From Pseudomonadota bacterium (GTDB lineage Bacteria; Myxococcota_A; UBA796; SXON01), in assembly GCA_005776735.1 (NCBI GenBank), contig SXOM01000319.1, positions 1 through 28,861 on the forward strand: a stretch of DNA of 28,861 nt, read 5' to 3'. A program made the translations under genes and the position numbers. Below the pieces are notes generated by a model. That model saw nothing but the letters and a program-made list of their open reading frames with translations, searched no databases and was not told the origin of the DNA. Shown here piece after piece: positions 23,702 to 28,861 of the stretch; positions within the stretch are counted from its first letter, which is position 1; each line of letters starts with the position of its first letter.

Positions 23702-24979
23702 ATGTCGAACCTCTCCGCCGACCTTCGTGCCCTCGCGGCCGCCCCCCGCGAGCTGTGGATCATCTACGCGATGAAGTTCCTGGAGTCGGTCGCCTACTTC
23801 ACGGTGTACTCGCTGTTGGTCATCTTCCTCAGCGACGACCACGCCTACTCCGACGAGGGGGCGGGGAGCGTGGCCGGAACGTGGACCACCGCGATCTCGC
23901 TCGTCGTCTTCTTCGCCGGGTTCATCGCCGACTCCATGGGCGTACGCAAGGCGCTGCTCATCGCGGCGGCGTCCACCGCGGTCGGCCGGGGGCTCTTGGC
24001 GTTCTCGGGCGGGCCGGCCGAGATCTACGTCGCGCTCGCGGTGTCGGTCTGGGGCATCGCCTCGATGAAGCCGACGATGAACGCCGCGGTCCGCGCCTAC
24101 ACCACGCCGGCCACGGTGTCGTTCGCCTTCTCGTTGTACTACGTCATCATGAACCTCGGGTCGTTGTCGCAAGGCCCGCTCATCTCCGAGTTCCGGGAGT
24201 GGTTCAAGGCGGGCGCCGACGTGGCGGGGCATCACTTCTCCAGCTCGCAGATGGTCTTCCTGGTGGGCTTCGTGTGTTCGGTGGGCAACCTCGGCCTTGC
24301 GTCGCTGTTGCGCGACCCGCCGCGGGACGCCGGTCCGGCGGCCAACCCGTTGGCCATCGCGCGCGAAGTCACCCGCGAACGGGCGTTCTGGCTCTTCATG
24401 AGTTTTGTGGCGTTGTTGACGTTCGTTCGGCTCATCTTCCAGCATGCCCACCTGACGTGGCCGAAGTACACCCTGCGCGAGTTCGGGGAGGAGTTCCCGT
24501 TTGCGTGGTACTGGTCGATCAACCCGGCCATGATCATCCTCCTGACACCGGTGGTCACGGCGCTCACCCGCCACATGCGGCCGTACCCGGTGATCGTGGC
24601 GGGGGCGCTCCTGTCGGCGCTGTCGGTGTTCGCGATGGCCGTTTCCACCTCGGTCGAAGCGAGTGTGATCTTCATCGTGACGCTCTCGCTCGGCGAAGCG
24701 TTGTGGTCGCCGCGGTTGTACGAGTACACGGCCACCATCGCGCCGCGGGGCCGGGAGTCCTCGTACATGGGCCTGTCCGAGGTGCCGCTGTTTCTGGCCA
24801 AGCCGGTCGTGGGCTGGCTGAGCGGCTACATGCTGGCCCGCTGGTGCCCGGCCGAGGGGCCGCGCGACAGCACGCAGTTGTGGTTGGTGGTCGGGCTCAT
24901 GACCATCGCCGCTCCGGTGCTGATGTTGTTCCTGCGGAAGCGGCTCGAGGCGGCGCCGACCGAGGCGGCGACGCGCTGA
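23702..24979 (+). CDS. MFS transporter (POT/PTR-like)
   Basis: 425 residues with about twelve hydrophobic helices, for example YFTVYSLLVIFL, WTTAISLVVFFAGFIADSMG, IYVALAVSVWGIASMKPTMNA, FSLYYVIMNLGSLSQGPLI, AMIILLTPVVTAL and LWLVVGLMTIAAPVLMLFL. The N-terminal MKFLESVAYFTVYSLLVIFL resembles the first helix of proton-dependent oligopeptide transporters (E-R-F-x-Y-Y-x-x-x-x-L-L-x-x-(Y/F)-L). FIADSMGVRKALL is the MFS loop 2-3 motif (G-x-x-x-D-x-x-G-x-(R/K)). Inner membrane; substrate unknown, peptides possible. The ATG at 23702 has GGCGGG immediately before it, too close for a good Shine-Dalgarno, and a -10-like TATGGC (23690-23695) 7 nt away; a leaderless mRNA is possible. Divergent from the selenoprotein gene, convergent with the first SGNH gene. 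Confidence 0.9.
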   Translation: MSNLSADLRALAAAPRELWIIYAMKFLESVAYFTVYSLLVIFLSDDHAYSDEGAGSVAGTWTTAISLVVFFAGFIADSMGVRKALLIAAASTAVGRGLLAFSGGPAEIYVALAVSVWGIASMKPTMNAAVRAYTTPATVSFAFSLYYVIMNLGSLSQGPLISEFREWFKAGADVAGHHFSSSQMVFLVGFVCSVGNLGLASLLRDPPRDAGPAANPLAIAREVTRERAFWLFMSFVALLTFVRLIFQHAHLTWPKYTLREFGEEFPFAWYWSINPAMIILLTPVVTALTRHMRPYPVIVAGALLSALSVFAMAVSTSVEASVIFIVTLSLGEALWSPRLYEYTATIAPRGRESSYMGLSEVPLFLAKPVVGWLSGYMLARWCPAEGPRDSTQLWLVVGLMTIAAPVLMLFLRKRLEAAPTEAATR

Positions 24980-24982
24980 TCG

Positions 24983-25864
24983 TCAGTCGTGGGGGGCGTG
25001 CGGGTCGCGCAGGGCGCCGGGGGAGCGCAGCCAGTCGGCGACCAACGTCGCCAGCGCGGCATTGCCCTCGGCGGTGAGGTGGATCGGGTCCTCGGGGAAG
25101 AAGGCGCTGGCGGGGAACGACGGGGTGAGCACCGGCACGTCGGTGGCCAGGACCTCGAGCGCGCGCAGGTGCGCCCGTGGCGGATCGAGCATCGGGAAGG
25201 CGAGCACCCGCGGCTCGGCGCCCGCCGCCCGCACCCGGGACACGACCTCGCGGAGGTTGGCCAGGTAGTCCTCGGCGGGCACCCGCGGGGTGGTCCCCGC
25301 GACCGGCGGGGGCGCGGGGCGGAGGCTCCGCAAGAGCGACACCAGCGCCAGGTCGGGGGCGCGGCTGGGCGCAGCGGCGCGCACCCGATCGGGCGCGGCA
25401 GCGAGCTCGGCATCGCGCACCAACCACGCGAGGACCACGCGGCTGGGCGCCAGGTCGAGGGCGGTGTCGAGCGTGGCGAGGCCCTGGTGCGTGGAGTGGC
25501 CCGGCACCCCCCCGTTGACCGTGGGCTCGCCGAGGGCGGCGCCCAGGCGTGCCGGCCAGGCCTCGTCCTCCTCGACCCCCCAGCCGAACGTCGTCGAGTC
25601 GCCGAGGCAGACCACCGCCCCGCGGGCGGGCTCGGCCCCCCGGTAGCCGACCGAGCTGGTGCGCACCCGGAAGGTGGTGCCCCGCTCGCGAAACGGGACC
25701 TCGTGGTCGGCGAGGCCGGGCCGGAGGGTCCACACCGAGCCGATGTCGCCCGCGTACAGGCCGGGGTCGGGCACGCCCGCGACGCGGAGCACGGCCTCGG
25801 CGGCGCCGAGCACCCCGGCGGCGAGCACCAGGCTGAAGAGCAGGTTGCGGAGCGCGCGGCGCAT
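24983..25864 (-). CDS. SGNH/GDSL-type hydrolase, membrane-anchored or exported
   Basis: 293 residues from the ATG at 25864. The N-terminal segment RNLLFSLVLAAGVLGAAEAVLRVAG is a signal anchor or signal peptide. SGNH blocks: VVCLGDSTTFGWGVEED with nucleophile S90 (block I), VNGGVPGHST (block II Gly), VVLAWLVRDAEL (block III position, with Arg-Asp where Gly-x-Asn-Asp is usual), and DPIHLTAEGNAAL with D259 and H262 (block V). Such enzymes are esterases or acetyl-transferring/removing enzymes on envelope polymers. It shares GDSTTFGWGV, W-P-A-x-L and the block II sequence with the next gene but one, so the two are paralogues; they are divergent with 36 bp between this ATG and the small membrane gene. 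The missing block III Asn may affect oxyanion stabilisation. No Shine-Dalgarno is evident. Confidence 0.83.
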   Translation of the reverse strand: MRRALRNLLFSLVLAAGVLGAAEAVLRVAGVPDPGLYAGDIGSVWTLRPGLADHEVPFRERGTTFRVRTSSVGYRGAEPARGAVVCLGDSTTFGWGVEEDEAWPARLGAALGEPTVNGGVPGHSTHQGLATLDTALDLAPSRVVLAWLVRDAELAAAPDRVRAAAPSRAPDLALVSLLRSLRPAPPPVAGTTPRVPAEDYLANLREVVSRVRAAGAEPRVLAFPMLDPPRAHLRALEVLATDVPVLTPSFPASAFFPEDPIHLTAEGNAALATLVADWLRSPGALRDPHAPHD

Positions 25865-25900
25865 CGGCGGGAACGTAGCGCACGGGTGGGTTATCCGGCC

Positions 25901-26041
25901 GTGGTGACCGACACGCAGAAGGACATGCTCATCTGGGTGGGCGGCGCCGCCGCGGTGGTGGTCGCCGTGCTCGTGTGGTTGTACTGGGATCAACCTCCAG
26001 AAAACCTGCTGCCCAAGACCTACCGCTTCGGGGTGATGTGA
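25901..26041 (+). CDS. Small single-span membrane protein
   Basis: 46 codons (GTG 25901 or 25904; GGTGGG ends 10 nt upstream) in a frame open well upstream. Sequence starts VVTDTQKD, has one membrane helix MLIWVGGAAAVVVAVLVWLYW, and ends with a basic-polar tail (PENLLPKTYRFGVM). The TGA overlaps the next ATG by one base (TGATG at 26039-26043), so it is translationally coupled to the Tat-exported SGNH gene. It has no recognised family. Its placement between two SGNH paralogues suggests a membrane subunit or anchor for one of them. It is too short for default gene callers, so coding status rests on the helix and the coupling. Confidence 0.6.
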   Translation: MVTDTQKDMLIWVGGAAAVVVAVLVWLYWDQPPENLLPKTYRFGVM

Positions 26042-27060
26042 TGTGGTCGCGGCGCACGTTGCTCAAGGCGGGCTCGGCCGCCGTCGCCGTGGGCGCGGTT
26101 GCGGGGGGCGTGGCCTACCAGCGCTACCGGCGCACCGGGGGGCTCGTCTCCGAGCGCATCACCGGCGAGTGGCCGGAGGTGGGGGTCAGCTCGTGGTTGT
26201 TGCCCGACCTCGACGGTGCGCTCATGCAGGTGCCCGACCGCCCGCACGACAAAGAAGAGCTCGGCGAGTCCGGTCGCGGCGGCGGCATCACGCGCGTGCG
26301 CCAGTTCACCGTGTCCACGTCGTCCCGGCGCCTGCGCGGCGATCGGCACGGCAGCGCCCCCGCGGCGGGGGTCAAGCGCTACGTGGGCGTGGGCGACAGC
26401 ACCACCTTCGGGTGGGGCGTCCCCGACGACCGCACCTGGCCCGCGCAGCTCGAGGCGGCGCTGGGCGCCGGGGGCCACCGCGCCGAGGTCCTCAACGCCG
26501 GCGTGCCGGGACAGGCGCTCGAGAACATGAAAGCGTGGCTCGAGCACGCGGCGCCGCAGCTCGGCCTCAGCGGGGTGTTCTTCACCCGGCGGCTCCCGCC
26601 GATGCCCAACCCCTACGCCGAGTACGCGTCGGCGGTGCGCGCGGCGCAGCGGGCGTTGCCCGGGGTGCGCATCATGGTGCTCCTGCCGCCGGTCAGCCAG
26701 TTCGATCCTCACGGGTGCGACGTGTGGGACGACGAGGTGGCGGGCCTGCGGGCCCAGCTCCCCGACATCCCGGTCTTCGACCTCACGCCCGGGGTGCGCG
26801 CGGCGCAGGGCAAGCGGGGCGCGCGGATGCTCGTCGAGGGCCGCACCTGGCACATGGTCCGCGGCGAGGCCGACGAGCGCCTCGTCAGCGGCGCCGCCGC
26901 GCCCCACGGGCTCCCGCGCGCGTTCTACGACCGCTTCGAGAGCGACGCCACCGTGCGCGAAGCGTTGTTCTTCGACGACGGCCACTGCGACGAGGAGGGG
27001 CTGGCGGTCACCGTGCCGCTCATCGTGGAGCAGATGCGCGGCGCCGGCTGGTTGGCGTAG
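26041..27060 (+). CDS. SGNH/GDSL-type hydrolase with twin-arginine leader
   Basis: 339 residues. MWSRRTLLKAGSAAVAVGAVAGGVAYQRYRR is a Tat-type leader or anchor (S-R-R-T-L-L-K). Block I: YVGVGDSTTFGWGVPDDRTWP, nucleophile S120. Block II: LNAGVPGQALEN. Block III region: SGVFFTRRLPPMPNPYAEY, without the usual Gly-x-Asn-Asp. Block V: FFDDGHCDEEGLAV with D312 and H315. Predicted to act in the periplasm or at the outer face of the inner membrane on an ester substrate, perhaps acyl groups of an envelope polymer. About 90 residues before block I are extra compared with the paralogue and could be a separate small domain. Coupled to the small membrane gene by TGATG. A longer ORF from 25975 exists, but only the ATG at 26041 yields a leader. 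Confidence 0.83.
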   Translation: MWSRRTLLKAGSAAVAVGAVAGGVAYQRYRRTGGLVSERITGEWPEVGVSSWLLPDLDGALMQVPDRPHDKEELGESGRGGGITRVRQFTVSTSSRRLRGDRHGSAPAAGVKRYVGVGDSTTFGWGVPDDRTWPAQLEAALGAGGHRAEVLNAGVPGQALENMKAWLEHAAPQLGLSGVFFTRRLPPMPNPYAEYASAVRAAQRALPGVRIMVLLPPVSQFDPHGCDVWDDEVAGLRAQLPDIPVFDLTPGVRAAQGKRGARMLVEGRTWHMVRGEADERLVSGAAAPHGLPRAFYDRFESDATVREALFFDDGHCDEEGLAVTVPLIVEQMRGAGWLA

Positions 27061-27139
27061 GGCCTGAGTTTGCCGTCCTGCGGGCGCTGGTCACCGGAGG
27101 GGGGCGTTCGCCTACGGCACGCGTGCCCAACGCCAGGCG

Positions 27140-28240
27140 CTACTTCTTGTCGTAGCCGAGCACCGTCGCCCGGAGACGCTCCGCGTGCTGGTACAGATCG
27201 CTGAGCTCGGCGATGTCCGCGACATCCTCCACCTTCTCTGCATTGAACATGCCAACCCGCTTCTTGCTCGCGCTGAACCGCAGCCGGCAGATCGGCTTGC
27301 GGTTGTTGTCGTCGAGCAAGATGGCGCAGTAGGTGGAGGCGTCCCGAAGTGCGACGCGCTTCGGGTCGACCGTGCCGCAGAGGATTGCGCGGACGATCAT
27401 GAAGCCCTCGCGCTCGTCATCGGTCGTGACGACCTTGGCCTCTTCGGAGGCGGTCAGCTCCGCCGGGGCGAGGGCCGAGGCGGAGGCTGTGGGCTGGATG
27501 GACCTCGATGCCTCCACCGTCGGCGAGTCCGGTCCCAGGGCGGACTTGAGGCGCTCGTTGATGCGCTCGTTCACGAACTGGTTCAGCGCCCGCTTGGTGA
27601 TGTCGGTGAACTGCTGCATCACCTTCTGGGTCTTCGAGCCGCTGTACACACGCCCCGTGAAGAAGCGGACGATCTCCTCGGACGGAGCCTCCATCTGCTC
27701 GGAGAGGAGGCGCTTCATCTCCTTGGTGTACTTCAACTCCACCGCGGCACTGAGCACGTCCTCCATGTTGAACGCCGACTTTGAAAATCGTTTGATCTCC
27801 TCGATCTGCGAGGGGTGCAGGTCGAGGAGGTTGACCTCCAAGAATGGCTTGGTGTCCATCTTGTTGCTCTCTTCGAGGTCCGTGAAGAAGCGGTAGACGA
27901 TGCCGTTGGTCAGCACTCCGATCCTGGCGCTGGTCACATGGTAGTAGCGGAAGAGCTGGCTGGCGTGTTCCGCATCCAGGTTCGAACCCGCCCCCTTGCA
28001 CTCGATGAGGAGTATCGGCTTGCCGTCCCGCATGATCGCATAGTCGATCTTCTCGCCCTTCTTGATGCCGACGTCAGCCACGAACTCCGGCACCACCTCC
28101 GTCGGGTCGAACACGTTGTAGCCAAGCGCCGCGATGAACGGCAGGACCATGGCATGTTTCGTTCCTTCCTCCGTGCGGGTATGGGCCTGCAAGGTGGGGA
28201 TTCGGGACGAGAGGGCGCGAAGCTGATCAACGAGGTCCAA
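27140..28240 (-). CDS. Stand-alone HsdR N-terminal-type (PD-(D/E)xK) protein
   Basis: 366 residues from TTG 28240, chosen because GGAG lies 6 nt upstream and the sequence (M)DLVDQLRALSSRI is a usual beginning for this family; the ATG at 28150 would cut into the nuclease fold. Residues 22-120 are the type I restriction enzyme R-subunit N-terminal domain: RTEEGTKHAMVLPFIAALGYNVFDPTEVVPEF, KGEKIDYAIMRDGKPILLIECK with D66, E80 and K82 as the expected metal-binding/catalytic set, and HVTSARIGVLTNGIVYRFFTD. The middle is helical (KSAFNMEDVLSAAVELKYTKEMKRLL). The end (TYCAILLDDNNRKPICRLRFSA, KRVGMFNAEKVEDVADI) is a small beta domain. There is no helicase, methylase or specificity subunit nearby, so the function is open; such solo genes are common in bacteria. 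Codon use is less GC-biased than in neighbouring genes, which suggests transfer. Confidence 0.88.
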   Translation of the reverse strand: MDLVDQLRALSSRIPTLQAHTRTEEGTKHAMVLPFIAALGYNVFDPTEVVPEFVADVGIKKGEKIDYAIMRDGKPILLIECKGAGSNLDAEHASQLFRYYHVTSARIGVLTNGIVYRFFTDLEESNKMDTKPFLEVNLLDLHPSQIEEIKRFSKSAFNMEDVLSAAVELKYTKEMKRLLSEQMEAPSEEIVRFFTGRVYSGSKTQKVMQQFTDITKRALNQFVNERINERLKSALGPDSPTVEASRSIQPTASASALAPAELTASEEAKVVTTDDEREGFMIVRAILCGTVDPKRVALRDASTYCAILLDDNNRKPICRLRFSASKKRVGMFNAEKVEDVADIAELSDLYQHAERLRATVLGYDKK

Positions 28241-28683
28241 CGGTTTCTCCAGGGTGGCGCGGCAGAGTTTCACAGCTCGCGTGAGTGGCGCCGGAGCCGC
28301 CGGAGCGGCGAGGTGGCCGTCGATGAGGGCGCGATCCCCGCGAGCCGAGCTCGGGTCCGACGCAGCGGGCGCGGGTGGACATGCCCGACCCAACGGCGGG
28401 CCGACGGGTCTGCATGCTCGCGCCAGACAAGGTCCGGCGGCCTCTCGCGAACGCCGGCGCCCCACGTGGGGCACGAAAATAAACTCTTCGACCGCTCCAC
28501 GGCGGTTTTCGCGGGGCGTTCCAAGGGGGGCCGGGACCCGCTCGCCAGGGCCCCTCACTCGCCCGTCGATGCCCCCAGGACGCATCCGCCGCGCCCGACG
28601 GCCTTCGCGCCCCTCCCGAGTGCGCCGGGACGCATCCTGGCGCCATGAATTCTGGGCCAAAATCGTCGTGATACCGGGTCTTC
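28241..28683. other. 443-bp gap between divergent genes
   Basis: No convincing gene. Several frames are open by composition alone, with Arg/Pro-rich translations. It holds a perfect 14-bp palindrome, gccccacgtggggc (28459-28472), an AT-rich patch just after it (acgaaaataaactctt) that could contain a leftward promoter, and a direct repeat ggacgcatcc at 28578-28587 and 28628-28637 (50 bp apart) upstream of the rightward gene. Confidence 0.5.
28459..28472. promoter_or_regulatory. Perfect 14-bp palindrome, possible operator
   Basis: gccccacgtggggc is self-complementary over all 14 bases and sits next to an AT-rich patch in the divergent gap, 219 bp from the HsdR-N-type start and 212 bp from the DUF222-like start. 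It has a CACGTG centre. Function not known. Confidence 0.3.
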
Positions 28684-28861
28684 ATGCGAATCGAAGCCGC
28701 CACGAACCTGCATGCACGCCTCCTCGACAACCGGCGCGTCCACCGCCAGGCCGAGCACGAACTCGCGGTCCTGTTGGCCGAGCTGGCCGACCGCCGCCTC
28801 TACGCCGAGCTCGGCTACGCCTCGGTCTTCGACTACGCCGACCGGGTGCTCGACCTCCCCG
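28684..28861 (+). CDS. DUF222/HNH endonuclease-family protein, N-terminal fragment
   Basis: The first 59 codons from the ATG at 28684 run off the window. The helical segment NRRVHRQAEHELAVLLAELADRRLYAELGYASVFDYADRVLDLP matches the N-terminal region of myxobacterial HNH-signature proteins (long helix, then R-L-Y-x-x-L-G-Y-x-S-(L/V)-F-x-Y). The HNH motif itself would be further downstream and is not visible, so nuclease function cannot be confirmed here. A direct repeat precedes the gene. Copies of this family are often numerous in such genomes and may be mobile or regulatory. Confidence 0.75.
   Translation, partial: MRIEAATNLHARLLDNRRVHRQAEHELAVLLAELADRRLYAELGYASVFDYADRVLDLP

Noticed and set aside
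28241..28660. N-terminal extension of the HsdR-N-type protein to 28660
   Set aside because: The extra 140 residues are Arg/Pro/Gly-rich and unlike the family; TTG 28240 has a well-placed GGAG and gives a typical N-terminus.
1..28861. CRISPR arrays, tRNA or rRNA genes, insertion sequences, further UGA-interrupted genes
   Set aside because: No regularly spaced repeats, cloverleaf-like sequences, transposase motifs or terminal repeats were seen, and no other gene continues with homologous sequence past its stop.

Overview
The window is a very GC-rich bacterial chromosome segment with dense, mostly non-overlapping genes. Several features point to Myxococcota (former Deltaproteobacteria): a Ser/Thr kinase fused to an AAA-type ATPase and TPRs, short lipoproteins with Asp/Ser/Thr-rich tails straight after the lipobox Cys, a surface protein built from Ig-like modules plus a propeller, and a DUF1588-type/DUF1501 gene pair. 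The lineage is an inference from gene content, not from a marker gene.

Layout. 1-733 (-): 5' part of mtnA (methionine salvage). 812-8375 (+): a Lys/Ala-rich protein with an eCIS-like N-terminal motif, a kinase-ATPase-TPR protein starting in the same frame after a single TAG, an exported TPR protein and an exported START-like protein. 8383-9572: an unknown, possibly winged-helix protein (-) and a YiaAB-type membrane protein (+). 9690-13381 (-): an AAA_14/DUF4143 ATPase preceded by a perfect 14-bp inverted repeat, then a UDP-sugar pyrophosphorylase and an acyl-CoA transferase/hydrolase. 13441-21794 (+): five envelope genes, namely a flavoprotein lipoprotein, an unknown lipoprotein, a CxxCH lipoprotein, a DUF1501 protein and a long Ig-module/propeller lipoprotein; the middle three overlap and are translationally coupled. 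21876-23582 (-): a selenoprotein. 23702-24979 (+): an MFS transporter. 24983-27060: two related SGNH hydrolases, divergent, with a small membrane protein between them. 27140-28240 (-): a stand-alone HsdR-N-type nuclease-domain protein. 28684-end (+): the start of a DUF222/HNH-type gene.

The main discovery is at 21876-23582. A lipoprotein carrying a beta-propeller, an Ig-like segment and a TlpA/redoxin domain is interrupted by an in-frame UGA at exactly the first catalytic Cys of the CxxC motif, giving W-[UGA]-P-V-C-P. Eleven nucleotides after the UGA lies a perfect 6-bp stem with a GGUC apical loop, the same loop and spacing as the E. coli fdhF SECIS. This supports a selenocysteine (U-P-V-C) thioredoxin-like selenoprotein that automatic gene calling would split into two ORFs.

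A second discovery is a family of intergenic imperfect hairpins (cores GGCGCGCC and GGCGCGCGCC, 26-28 nt apart, with GACCG two bases after the first core) at about 9581, 14921 and 23682(-), with a diverged relative near 21810. No tRNA, rRNA, CRISPR array or insertion sequence was recognised.
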